NCBI RefSeq assembly: GCF_002930645.1
Contig: NZ_PSNW01000003.1
Coordinates: 310,001-374,000, forward strand
Source: Solimonas fluminis
GTDB lineage: Bacteria; Pseudomonadota; Gammaproteobacteria; Nevskiales; Nevskiaceae
Direction: 5' to 3'
Length of the DNA: 64,000 bases
In this document: piece by piece, positions 1 to 9,300 of the stretch
How the letters are laid out: the number at the start of each line of letters is the position of its first letter
How positions within the stretch are numbered: the first letter of the stretch is position 1
The notes under the pieces: generated by a model
Told to the model about the DNA's origin: nothing
The model's database searches: none
What the model saw: only the letters and a program-made list of their open reading frames with translations
Translations under genes and position numbers: made by a program

Positions 1-1
1 A

Positions 2-1108
2 CTGCGCAAGCAGGGTGTCAACCCTATTTCGGTGCGAAAGCAGTCCGAACTATTCTCCGCCTCCCGAAAGAAAGCGATCAAAGCCGTAGACATCGCCATC
101 TTCTCCCGTCAGATGGCGACGATGATGGCCGCTGGCGTCCCTCTGGTGCAGGCACTGGAAATCGTCGGTCGCGGCCACGAGAATCCGTCCATGGCCGAAA
201 TGATCTTGGGTATCAAGACGCATGTAGAGAGCGGCAACTCCTTTGCTCTCAGCTTGGCAAAGTATCCTCTCTACTTTGATGATCTGTTCGTCAACCTGGT
301 CGATGCTGGCGAAAAATCCGGCGCTTTGGAAACACTGCTGGAAAAGATTGCCACTTACAAGGAAAAGACCGAGGCGATCAAGAAGAAGGTAAAGAAGGCG
401 CTCACCTATCCGGCGGCAGTCATCGTCGTCGCTTTCATCGTGACGGGCATTCTTCTGTACTTCGTGGTGCCTACGTTTGCCGAGCTGTTCCAGAGCTTTG
501 GAGCCGACCTGCCGGCCTTCACCAAGATGGTGATCAGCCTGTCAGAATTCATCCAGGCGAAGTGGTGGCTCATCCTCGGGATCGTAGGTGGGACAGGTTA
601 TGGCTTCTACGAGGGGAAGCGTCGCTCCCGAAATTTTCGTCGATTCCTAGACCGGGTAATGCTCAAGATTCCGGTTGTTGGCGAGATTCTCTACAAATCG
701 GCGATCGCCCGCTTCAACCGCACCCTCTCCACGATGTTTGCAGCGGGCGTGCCGCTGGTGGAGGCGATGGAGTCGGTGGCGAAGGCATCGGGCAATATCG
801 TCTTCGAAGAAGCCATCTATCAGATGCGGGATCGCGTCTCCACAGGCCAGCAATTGCAGCTCAGCATGCAGCAGTCCGGACTGTTCCCCAACATGGCCGT
901 CCAGATGGTCGCCATCGGTGAGGAATCCGGCGCCCTGGACGAGATGTGCGCCAAGGTGGCCGACTTCTACGAAGCCGAAGTGGACGCCATGGTGGACGCG
1001 CTCTCCAGCCTGCTGGAGCCCATGATCATGGCCTTCCTGGGCGTGGTGGTGGGCGGACTGGTCACCGCCATGTACCTGCCGATCTTCAAGCTCGGCCAGG
1101 CCATCTGA
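2..1108 (+). CDS. pilC: Type IV pilus inner-membrane platform protein PilC (5' end outside window)
   Basis: Inner-membrane platform of the type IV pilus machine, homologous to GspF, which couples the PilB/PilT ATPases to pilin assembly. The reading frame is open from base 2, so the start lies upstream; a GTG at 32 is only an internal codon. The visible 368 residues contain both T2SSF repeats, each opening with an R-x-x-x-T/S-M-x-AAGVPLV-type helix (near bases 110-150 and 720-760). Hydrophobic segments lie near bases 410-480, 560-600 and 1020-1090. The family is usually about 400 residues, so only about 30-40 are missing. pilD follows 21 bases downstream, as expected for a pilBCD operon. The C-terminus is complete. 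Confidence 0.96.
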   Translation: MRKQGVNPISVRKQSELFSASRKKAIKAVDIAIFSRQMATMMAAGVPLVQALEIVGRGHENPSMAEMILGIKTHVESGNSFALSLAKYPLYFDDLFVNLVDAGEKSGALETLLEKIATYKEKTEAIKKKVKKALTYPAAVIVVAFIVTGILLYFVVPTFAELFQSFGADLPAFTKMVISLSEFIQAKWWLILGIVGGTGYGFYEGKRRSRNFRRFLDRVMLKIPVVGEILYKSAIARFNRTLSTMFAAGVPLVEAMESVAKASGNIVFEEAIYQMRDRVSTGQQLQLSMQQSGLFPNMAVQMVAIGEESGALDEMCAKVADFYEAEVDAMVDALSSLLEPMIMAFLGVVVGGLVTAMYLPIFKLGQAI

Positions 1109-1129
1109 CAACCAGCTCAAGACTTCGTC

Positions 1130-1990
1130 ATGACGCTCACTGAGGGGCTGCAAGGCAGCCCCGTTCTTTTGATGTCCCTTTGCACACTGCTCGGCCTGAT
1201 GGTGGGCAGCTTCCTCAACGTGGTGATCCTGCGCCTGCCGCGCATGCTGGAGATCGGCTGGAAGCAGGAAGCCCGGCAGGTGCTGGAACTGCCCGAGGAA
1301 CCGGTCGAAAGGCTGACGCTGTCCCATCCGCCGTCCACCTGCCCCTCCTGCGGTACGGGTATCAAGCCCTGGCACAACATCCCGGTGCTGGGCTGGCTGA
1401 TGCTTCGGGGGCGCTGCGCTTCGTGCAAGACCTCCATCTCGGTGCAATATCCGCTGGTGGAAGCCATCACCGGCCTGCTGTCGCTGGCCTGCGCCTGGCA
1501 CTTCGGCTGGGGCCTGCCGCTGGCCGGCACCCTGGTGCTGACCTGGGCCCTGGTGGCGCTCACGGTGATCGATCTGCGCACCATGCTGCTGCCCGACACC
1601 ATCACCCTACCGCTGATGTGGCTCGGACTGCTGCTGGCCCTGGTGCCGGTGTTCACCGACCTGCGCAGCGCCGTGATCGGTGCCGCCGCGGGCTATCTCA
1701 GCCTCTGGTCGGTCTACCACCTCTTCCGCCTGCTCACCGGCAAGGAGGGCATGGGCTATGGCGACTTCAAGCTGCTGGCCGCGCTCGGCGCCTGGCTGGG
1801 CTGGGCCGCGCTGCCGGGCATCATCCTCCTGTCCTCGGTGGTGGGTGCCGTGGTGGGCATCACCCTGATCCTGGCCCTGGGCCGTGACCGGCAGCTTCCC
1901 ATTCCCTTCGGTCCCTACCTCGCGGCAGCCGGTTGGCTCTGGCTGCTCTGGGGCGATACCCTGACCACGGCCTATCTCGGAACCCTCTGA
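1130..1990 (+). CDS. pilD: Prepilin peptidase / N-methyltransferase PilD
   Basis: Bifunctional inner-membrane aspartyl protease that cleaves prepilin leaders and N-methylates the new N-terminal Phe; it may also serve type II secretion pseudopilins. The 286-residue protein has the zinc-type cysteine pairs C71-x2-C74 and C96-x2-C99 in the N-terminal cytoplasmic domain, then a multi-spanning A24 peptidase domain. The two catalytic aspartates expected for the family are visible: D148 in VIDLRT and D212 in the GYGD motif. Their 64-residue spacing is that of characterised family members. The stop codon overlaps the coaE start (TGATG), so the two are probably translationally coupled. Confidence 0.97.
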   Translation: MTLTEGLQGSPVLLMSLCTLLGLMVGSFLNVVILRLPRMLEIGWKQEARQVLELPEEPVERLTLSHPPSTCPSCGTGIKPWHNIPVLGWLMLRGRCASCKTSISVQYPLVEAITGLLSLACAWHFGWGLPLAGTLVLTWALVALTVIDLRTMLLPDTITLPLMWLGLLLALVPVFTDLRSAVIGAAAGYLSLWSVYHLFRLLTGKEGMGYGDFKLLAALGAWLGWAALPGIILLSSVVGAVVGITLILALGRDRQLPIPFGPYLAAAGWLWLLWGDTLTTAYLGTL

Positions 1991-2637
1991 TGCCTCGTCT
2001 CACCGTCGGCCTGACGGGGGGCATTGCCAGCGGCAAGTCCCTCATCGCGGACTACTTCATGGAACTGGGCGTCCCGGTGCTGGATGCCGACCAGGTGGCG
2101 CGCGATGTCGTCGCCCCCGGCGCCCCCGCCCTGCTGGAGATCGCCCGTACCTTCGGCCGCCAGTACCTGGCGCCGGACGGCCAGCTGGACCGGCGCAAGA
2201 TGCGTGAACGCGTCTTCACCGAGCCCGAGGCCCGCAAGACGCTGGAGGACATCACCCACCCCCACATCCGCAAGCGCATGACCCAGTGGCGTGACGCCCA
2301 GGCCTCCGCCTACTGCATCCTCAGTGTCGCCATCCTGGTGGAATCCGGCATGCGCGAGTTGGTGGACCGCGTGCTGGTGGTGGACGTGGCCCCCGAGACC
2401 CAGCTGGCGCGCCTGCAGGACCGCGACCGCATCAACGAGGACCTGGCCCAGCGCATGCTGCAGGCCCAGGCCTCGCGCCGCGAGCGCCTGGCCGCCGCCC
2501 ATGACGTCATCGCCAACACCGGCTCCATGGCCGCCGCCAAAGCCGCCGTGGAGGAACTGCATGCCTACTACCTGTCCATCGCCCGTACCGGCGAGATTTA
2601 CGCACGCGGCCTGAGTTTGCCCCGTACTGTGATCTAG
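1990..2637 (+). CDS. coaE: Dephospho-CoA kinase
   Basis: Catalyses the last step of coenzyme A synthesis, ATP-dependent phosphorylation of the 3'-hydroxyl of dephospho-CoA. The 215-residue protein starts at the ATG overlapping the pilD stop; an in-frame ATG at 1933 lies inside pilD and is not used here. The P-loop GGIASGKS is at the N-terminus, followed by the DAD-type substrate segment (VLDADQVARDVV) and the conserved THPHIRKRM helix. Length fits the family (about 200). The pilD-coaE linkage is standard in Pseudomonas and Xanthomonas relatives. Confidence 0.97.
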   Translation: MPRLTVGLTGGIASGKSLIADYFMELGVPVLDADQVARDVVAPGAPALLEIARTFGRQYLAPDGQLDRRKMRERVFTEPEARKTLEDITHPHIRKRMTQWRDAQASAYCILSVAILVESGMRELVDRVLVVDVAPETQLARLQDRDRINEDLAQRMLQAQASRRERLAAAHDVIANTGSMAAAKAAVEELHAYYLSIARTGEIYARGLSLPRTVI

Positions 2638-2672
2638 GACACAATTCCCCCTTCCCTGGCGAACCCTGAGCC

Positions 2673-3449
2673 GTGACCCCCGCATCCGAGCTGGTCACCT
2701 TCGAACAACCGCTGACCGAGAAGGTCCGGACCTTCCTGCGCCTGGAATTCCTGTTCGCCCAGCACCAGCACCACCGGGCTGACGGTACCCCGTTCGGTGC
2801 GCGCGCCACGCTGCATGCGCTGCTGGACATCCTGGTGGTCATCTCCCGCTCGGACCTCAAGAACGAGATCCTCAAGGAACTGACCGACCAGCACGCCCAC
2901 CTGACGCGCCTGGCCAGCAAGCCCGGCGTGGACCCGGCCCTGCTCAAGGGCGTGCTCGCCGAGATCACCCAGGCCGTCAACGGCATGCAGCAACTGGCCA
3001 CGCAGTTCGCCAACTCCCTGCTGCGCGGCAACGACTTCCTGACCACGGTCCTGAGCCGCGCCAGCATCCCCGGCGGCACCTGTGCCTTCGACCTGCCGAT
3101 CTACCACCACTGGCTGTCGCGCCCCGAGTCGCAGAACCGTGCCGACCTCGACGCCTGGTTCGCTGACCTGCGCCCCTTCGAGCAGGCCATCAATCTGTAC
3201 CTGAAGCTGCTGCGCAACAGCGTGCCGGCCCAGCAGGCCGTGGCGCGCGGCGGCATCTACATCCAGACCCCGCAGGCGCCCTGCGTGCTGCTTCGGGTCA
3301 CGGTCCCGGTGGACGCCCGCGTCTATCCGGAGATTAGCGCCGGCAAGCACCGCTTCACGGTGCGCTTCATGTCGGCCGGCGACGTCAACGCGCGCAGCCA
3401 CCAGGCCGCCACCGACGTCCCCTTCCAGATCCAGTGCTGCGCGTTGTGA
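2673..3449 (+). CDS. zapD: Cell division protein ZapD
   Basis: Cytoplasmic FtsZ-bundling protein (formerly YacF, DUF1342) that stabilises the Z ring. The 258-residue product begins at a GTG 35 bases after coaE and opens with the diagnostic FEQPLTEKVRTFLRLE segment. The rest is a helical domain followed by a beta-rich domain with no catalytic motif, as known for ZapD. The coaE-zapD-yacG order is conserved in many gammaproteobacteria. Its end overlaps yacG by four bases (GTGA) if the downstream GTG is used. Confidence 0.95.
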   Translation: MTPASELVTFEQPLTEKVRTFLRLEFLFAQHQHHRADGTPFGARATLHALLDILVVISRSDLKNEILKELTDQHAHLTRLASKPGVDPALLKGVLAEITQAVNGMQQLATQFANSLLRGNDFLTTVLSRASIPGGTCAFDLPIYHHWLSRPESQNRADLDAWFADLRPFEQAINLYLKLLRNSVPAQQAVARGGIYIQTPQAPCVLLRVTVPVDARVYPEISAGKHRFTVRFMSAGDVNARSHQAATDVPFQIQCCAL

Positions 3450-3652
3450 CCCGCAAGTACGCCTGCCGTCAGTGCGGCAAGCCCGCCCTGCTGGAACCCT
3501 CGAATCCCTGGCGCCCGTTCTGCTCGGAGCGCTGCAAGACGCTGGACCTGGGCGAATGGTTCGGCGAGCGCTACAGCATCCCCGCCGAATCGCAGGACGA
3601 CTTCAGCGAAGCCGCCGACCTGCCGCCGCCGAACAGCCCGCGGCCACAGTAG
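3446..3652 (+). CDS. yacG: DNA gyrase inhibitor YacG (zinc-binding)
   Basis: Small zinc protein; the E. coli homologue binds GyrB and inhibits gyrase. With the GTG at 3446 (GTGA overlap with the zapD stop) it has 68 residues. A second in-frame GTG at 3434 would add four. The four zinc ligands are C7, C10, C26 and C30 in a C-x2-C...C-x3-C arrangement, followed by the typical DLGEWF segment and an acidic, proline-rich tail. It is the last gene of the plus-strand pilus/coaE operon and converges on the Nudix gene. Confidence 0.95.
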   Translation: MTRKYACRQCGKPALLEPSNPWRPFCSERCKTLDLGEWFGERYSIPAESQDDFSEAADLPPPNSPRPQ

Positions 3653-3680
3653 CCAGGGCAACAGCGCGGAAAGATCGCCC

Positions 3681-3713
3681 CCGTTCGTGCTGAGCCTGTC
3701 GAAGCATGAACGG
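3681..3713. repeat. Dispersed TTCG(T)GCTGAGCCTGTCGAAG repeat unit
   Basis: A CCGTTC...GAACGG-bounded copy of the GAGCCTGTCGAAG repeat. Further copies in this window are at about 14405, 14751 and as a two-armed element at 46944-47063. It lies in the convergent gap between yacG and the Nudix gene. Confidence 0.7.
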
Positions 3714-3761
3714 CCCCGGAGGTCCTGCAAGCCCCGACAGGTCGCATCTCGCCCCGCCGCT

Positions 3762-3820
3762 TGTAGGAGCCAGCTTGCTGGCGACATCCACTGGCAGTCG
3801 CCAGCAAGCTGGCTCCTGCA
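3762..3820. repeat. REP-type inverted repeat
   Basis: Two 23-base arms, 3762-3784 and 3798-3820, are reverse complements except at one base, separated by 13 bases. The arm core (GTAGGAGCCAGCTTGCTGG) resembles REP sequences of Pseudomonas. It lies between convergent genes and could also act as a weak bidirectional stem-loop. Confidence 0.8.
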
Positions 3821-3832
3821 GGAAAGCCCCGC

Positions 3833-4762
3833 TCACCAGTAAGCGGTAATCCCCGCCACGCCTTGCGCGTAGGCGGCAAAGGCCTCGTCCTTCTGCGCCG
3901 GCCCCACGCCGCCCAGCGCGTACACCGGCAGCTGCAGAGGCGCCGTCCACTCCGCAAAGCGCTCCCAACCCAGCGGCGCCGCGTCCGGATGCGTCGCCGT
4001 GGCCCGCACCGGCCCCAGCACCGCCGACGCAAAGCCCAGCTGCGCCGCGTGCTGCAGTTCCTCCGGCGCATGGCAGGAGGCGTGGCACTCCAGGCCCTCG
4101 GGCCTGCGTTCCAGCGCCGCGAGCACCGCCGACGTCGCATGCCAGCCTGCGCCCAGCTCCGCCGACAGCGCCGGATCGCGATCCAGCACCAGCCGCAGCC
4201 CCTGCCCGCGCACAGCCGGCGCCAGGCGCCGTGCCAGCGCCGCATAGGCCTCGTCGCCAAGCCCCGGCAGCCGCAGGCGCAACAACGCCCCCGCCGGCAG
4301 CCGCGGCAAGCGCTCCAGCAGGAAATCCCCACCCGCGTCGGCCGGCGTGAACACATAGTCGGCCGGCAGGCGCAGAGCGCCTGCGATGGGCAACACCGTC
4401 GGCAATACCTGCGGATGCGCCGCCAGTTCCTCCGCCGTCACCCAGGCCAGCGCCTGCTCCTCGCGGCCGTGGGGCTCGCCGTCGAAGCCGTCGATCAGCC
4501 AGGTATCCAGCAGCACCGTGCGGTTCGTGTACTCATGGCGGAAGCGGATCAGCGGCCGCGCGGCGCGCACCTCCACACCCAGCTCCTCGTGCAGCTCGCG
4601 CTCCAGCGCCTGCCGCGTCGTCTCGCCCGGCTCGATCTTGCCGCCGGGAAACTCCCAGTAACCCGCCGCCACCTTGCCCGCCGGCCGCTGCGCCAGCAGC
4701 ACGCGCCCGCCACGCACCAGCACCCCGCAGGCCACCGCCAGCACCGGCTTGATGGCGTCCAT
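3833..4762 (-). CDS. mutT: Nudix hydrolase fused to thiamine-phosphate-synthase-like domain (MutT/ThiE-type)
   Basis: The N-terminal half is a MutT-type Nudix hydrolase that would sanitise 8-oxo-dGTP or a similar nucleotide. The box G-x5-E-x7-RE-x2-EE-x-G is intact at residues 41-63 (GKIEPGE...RELHEELGV). From about residue 140 to 309 there is a TIM-barrel-like thiamine monophosphate synthase (ThiE/TenI) domain ending in a VYALGGVGP segment. This two-domain form next to argJ is well known in Pseudomonas relatives. I chose the ATG at 4762; a longer frame to 4846 only reads through an inverted repeat. Probably co-transcribed with argJ upstream. Whether the ThiE half is active is unknown. Confidence 0.93.
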   Translation of the reverse strand: MDAIKPVLAVACGVLVRGGRVLLAQRPAGKVAAGYWEFPGGKIEPGETTRQALERELHEELGVEVRAARPLIRFRHEYTNRTVLLDTWLIDGFDGEPHGREEQALAWVTAEELAAHPQVLPTVLPIAGALRLPADYVFTPADAGGDFLLERLPRLPAGALLRLRLPGLGDEAYAALARRLAPAVRGQGLRLVLDRDPALSAELGAGWHATSAVLAALERRPEGLECHASCHAPEELQHAAQLGFASAVLGPVRATATHPDAAPLGWERFAEWTAPLQLPVYALGGVGPAQKDEAFAAYAQGVAGITAYW

Positions 4763-4784
4763 CAGCCGAGGAGCCGCGGCGGCG

Positions 4785-4817
4785 CCACTCCCCTCTCCCA
4801 CCGGGAGAGGGGAGTGG
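4785..4817. repeat. Inverted repeat between argJ and mutT
   Basis: CCACTCCCCTCTCCC and its near-perfect complement GGGAGAGGGGAGTGG form a strong stem with a tiny loop. The same CCCTCTCCC/GGGAGAGGG core recurs at 14710-14735, so it is a dispersed element rather than a dedicated terminator. No U-tract follows on either strand. Confidence 0.7.
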
Positions 4818-4922
4818 CGAGGGCATGGATGCCCGAGGTGGGGCAACGCATGGAGCAGTTGCCGAGGTGAGGGACAAGGGTCAATCGAGAACCATCACCC
4901 GCTGCCCCCGCCACCACGGAAT

Positions 4923-6143
4923 TCAAGTCCGGTACTCCGCGTTGATCTTCACGTAGTCGTAGCTGAAGTCGCAGGTCCACACCGTCACGCCGGCATCGCC
5001 GCGGCCCAGGTCGATCCGGATGCGGTACTCCGGCTTGGCGAACACCGCCGCGCCGCGCTCCTCGCGGTAGTCCGGGTGCGGCTCGCCGTTCACCAGCAGC
5101 TCTACGTCGTCGATGCGCACGCTGATGCGCGACACGTCCAGCCCCGGGATGCCGCTGCGTCCCACCGCGGCCAGGATGCGGCCCCAGTTGGCGTCACCGG
5201 CAAAGGCCGCCGTCTTGAACAGCGGCGAGTGCGCCAGCGCGTAGGCCGCCAGGCGTGCCTCCGCCTCGCTCTTCGCCTGCGCGATCTCGATCGTGATGAA
5301 GCGCGTGGCCCCCTCGCCGTCGCGCACGATGGCCTGCGCCAGCTCGATGCAGACCTCCGTCACCGCCGCCACGATCAGCGCGTAGTCCGGGTGCTGCTCG
5401 TCCACGTCGGCCGTACCCACCTGGGCGGTGGCAAAGAACACGCAGGAATCGTTGGTGGAGGTATCGCCGTCCACCGTCACGCAGTTGAAGGATTTGCCCA
5501 CCGCCGCATCCAGGCAGGCTTGCGTCGCCGCCGGCGTCAGGCGCGCATCGGTACCGACAAAAGCCAGCAGCGTCGCCATGTCCGGGCAGATCATGCCCGC
5601 GCCCTTGGAGATGCCTGTCACCGTCACCAGGCCCTGCGAAGTCCGCACCTGCCGGCTCGCGCCCTTGGGCAGCGTGTCGGTGGTCATGATCGTGCGGCTG
5701 GCCTGCATCCAGCCCTCGGTCGCCAGGTCCGCCTTCGCGGCCGGCAGCGCCGCCTTCACGCGGTCCGCCGGCAGCTTCTGGCCGATCACGCCGGTGGAGA
5801 ACGGCAGCACCTGCTCCGGCGCGCAACCCAGCTGCGCCGCCGCCGCCGCCATCGTCTCCCGCGCCGCCTCATGGCCCGCCGTGCCGGTGCCGGCGTTGGC
5901 ATTGCCCGAATTGATCAGCAGCCCCCGGATCGCCGTGCCCTGGCCCAACGCCTCGCGGCAGAGCTGCACTGGTGCGGCGCAGAAGGCATTGCGCGTGAAC
6001 ACGCCCGCCACCCGCGAGCCCGGCGCCAGTTCCACCAGCAACAGGTCCTTGCGACCCGGCTTCTTGATCGCCGCCTCGGCGCTGCCCAGGCGGGCGCCGG
6101 CCACCGGCAGCAGGGAGGCAGGGGGATGGAGGTTGACGGCCAT
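4923..6143 (-). CDS. argJ: Bifunctional ornithine acetyltransferase / N-acetylglutamate synthase ArgJ
   Basis: Arginine biosynthesis enzyme that transfers the acetyl group from N-acetylornithine to glutamate and, in bifunctional forms, also uses acetyl-CoA. 406 residues from the ATG at 6143; the frame extends upstream to 6425 but the family begins at MAVNLHPP. The autoprocessing site is visible as GMICPDMATLLAF, with T191 the expected N-terminal nucleophile of the beta chain after A-T cleavage. Conserved NSGNANAGTG and DGDTSTNDS stretches are present. The neighbouring mutT is the usual partner. The divergent side, where secA is common in relatives, is occupied by the RHS gene. Confidence 0.97.
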   Translation of the reverse strand: MAVNLHPPASLLPVAGARLGSAEAAIKKPGRKDLLLVELAPGSRVAGVFTRNAFCAAPVQLCREALGQGTAIRGLLINSGNANAGTGTAGHEAARETMAAAAAQLGCAPEQVLPFSTGVIGQKLPADRVKAALPAAKADLATEGWMQASRTIMTTDTLPKGASRQVRTSQGLVTVTGISKGAGMICPDMATLLAFVGTDARLTPAATQACLDAAVGKSFNCVTVDGDTSTNDSCVFFATAQVGTADVDEQHPDYALIVAAVTEVCIELAQAIVRDGEGATRFITIEIAQAKSEAEARLAAYALAHSPLFKTAAFAGDANWGRILAAVGRSGIPGLDVSRISVRIDDVELLVNGEPHPDYREERGAAVFAKPEYRIRIDLGRGDAGVTVWTCDFSYDYVKINAEYRT

Positions 6144-6309
6144 GGCGGGGTACCGGACGAAAGCAGGGGATTGGGGGCGGATTTTAGCGGGTATCGGCCA
6201 GATTCGGGCGGCTGGCATGCCCGTGGAAATACCCGACTCACTCGTCACGTTGCAGCGCAACGCCCCCTCGGCTCTACTGCAAGCCCGCCATCTTGCAAAC
6301 GGACTTGCC

Positions 6310-9300
6310 ATGCGCAACGGACTGCTGAGGTTCCCGCGTTCCATCTTGATGCCCTGCCTGCTTTTACTGCTGGCAATGGGCATGCTGGGATATACGCCAA
6401 CCTCGCATGCTTGCCCCAGCGTCACTACACTCCTTTCCAGTTCACCCCCCTACTACGCCACCGTCGGCCAATGCGGAAGCGAACTGATCTCTAGAGATCT
6501 AGCCCGGCAGGCTTGCTGGGATTTTGTCATCGCCCATGGCTACCCCATAAACGGCTTCTGCAACACCAGCGTCGGGCCTGACGGCTCCGCTTACTACGGG
6601 GCCGGCGGCTTGGGACCGTCCGGCCCATCATCAGGGCCGCCGTACTTCCTAGCTCGATATCACTTCTGTGAAGTCTGGATGGGTGATCGCGCGGTCTGGA
6701 GCAAGGACACCTTGCGCATCTATGACCGGAACACCAACAGTAGTGCGGCTTGTCCTGCTCCGCCACCAGTACGCGAAGAACGGCAATCCGCCAATAACAA
6801 TATCTGTTCTGTAACAGGCGAGCAGAATGCAAAGGGCGGCCAGAAAGAGTTTGGAAATCCGGTCGACTGCACTACCGGCCGCAAGATTCAAACTGAAGTG
6901 GACTATGCTGATGCAGACTTCCGGATGGAACGCAGCTACAGCACCGAGTGGCTGACCAGTAACGATCCGGCGGGCTGGGGCTTCCCAAGGCCACAGCTAT
7001 CGGTGACCACCACGCTCAGCTACGACGTTGCTGTATTTACCTTGGGCAATTGGCGTCGCGTCTTCCTGCGCAGCACAGGTGCAACCAACTGGACCAGCAG
7101 CCGCATCGATGACGGCGAATTGCTGCAGGTCAATGGTCAGCAGGTCTTCAGGACGGCCACCGGGCGCAAGTACGAATTCGACAGCACTGGCCGCCTGAGC
7201 GCCCGCATTGAGGTTGATGGGCGCCGACTCGATGTCGGCTATGCCAGCAATGCTTATGGGGGAACAACGCAAGTCCATACTCATTCCGCCACCGGTCACG
7301 TTTACCAAATGGCTTTCGACGCCAACGGACGAATCGCAGAGTTCGTCAATCCGGCGGGAGCCAGCATTTACTACAGTTGGGACGTTCAGGGCCGACTAGC
7401 CACTGTCACGTACCCGGACGACACTCCGTTGGTTAGCACGGACAACCCCGTCCGCCAGTACCTGTATGAAGACAGCGCTAATCTCAAGGCGCTCACCGGC
7501 ATCATCGACGAAAACGGGGACCGCTTCGCGACCTACGCGTACGATAATCATGGCCGGACCGTTCTTTCCGAGCACGCTGGCGGAGCGGGTCGCCACTCTT
7601 TCGACTATATCGACCCCGCTATCACCCGGGTTAGAGAATATTTTGACGCCACTCGTTATACCGAACGTGAAATCACGTTTGGCACCCCAGCCTCGCAGAG
7701 GGGACCCCGGGTCACCTCTATCGCTTATACGCAATGTCCAGATTGCAGCCTTGCGAGCAACACCGAAAGCTATACCTACGACAGCAATGGGTGGCTGACC
7801 AACAAGCTCGACAGGCGCGGCATCAACACCGGCTACATTTTCTCCAACTACGGCTATGAGATCAGCCGTACCGAGGCCAAGAACACCCCGCTCAGCCGTA
7901 CCATCAGCACCGGCCGAAACGGCTTCCAGCAACCGATACAGGTCGTCCAGGCAGGCCGCTATCACTATCGCTCTTACAATGGCTTCGGCCAGATCACGCA
8001 GGATTACCACTACACCACCACCGGCGGCTCCCGCCTCATAACCAACTTCGGCTACGACACCAGCCGGCGTCTGATCTCCATCAACGGCCCGCGCACCGAT
8101 ATCTCGGACGTCACCAACTTCACCTACGACAGCCAGCGCAACGTCTCCCAGGTCACGCGCCCGGGAAACCTGATCACGCAGATCACGCACTACAACGCCT
8201 CCGGCCAGCCACTGCGCATTCTGGACCCCAACGGGGTCGAGACCCTGCTGACCTACGATGCCCGCCAGCGATTGCTGAGCACCAGCACCGCCGGCGAAAC
8301 AACCACGCTTGAGTACGACAAGGTCGGCCAGCTCAAGAAGGTCACGACCCCGGACGGCGCCTGGCTGGCCTACAGCTACGACGCCGCCCACCGCCTGACC
8401 GGCATCGCCGACCCGGACGGCAACCGGATCGAGTACACCCTGGACTGGGCCGGCAACCGCACCGCCGAGAAAGTCTACGACCCCGCCAACAGCCTGCGGC
8501 GCAGCCAGACTCGAATCTACGATGGCCTGAGCCGCCTCAAGGAAATCCAGGGCGCCGACGGACAGATTCGCTCCTTCACCTATGACGGCAATGGCAACCT
8601 GCTCACCCAGACCGTCGACAGCCGCACAACCACTCATGAGTACGACCCCCTCGAGCGCCTGACCAGGATCACCGACCCTGCCTCGGGCCTCACGCAGTAC
8701 GGCTACAGCGCCTGGGACGAACTCACCAGCGTCACGGATCCGCGCACCCTGTCCACTGCCTATACCGTCAATACGTTTGGCGAAGTGACCCAACTGCAGA
8801 GTCCGGACACCGGCACCAGCACCGCCACCTACGACAGCGCCGGCAACCTCAAGACCCGCACCGACGCCAAGGGCCAAGTCGTCACCTACAGCTACGACGC
8901 CCTCAACCGGCTGACCCAGGCCGCCTACACCGGCGGCCCCAGCATCAGCTACAGCTACGACGCCGGCCCCTACGGCAAGGGCCGGCTCACCGGCATCAAC
9001 GGCCCCGGTGCCTCGCTGGCCTGGACCTACACCCCCCACGGCCGCGTCGCCAGCCAGACCCAGGTGGTCGGCGCCAGAACGCTGGTCACCGGCTACAGCT
9101 ACGACAGCGCCGGCCGCCTGGCCACCCAGACCCTGCCCTCCGGCAAGGTCGTCGGCTACCACTGGACCCTGAACCGCCTGACCAGCGTCACCCTGGACGG
9201 CAACCCCGTGGCCAGCAACCTCCAGGACGAACCCTTCGGCCCCATCAAGCAGTGGGACTTCGCCAACGGCGAGCAGGTGCAGAAGAGCTTCGACCTCTCC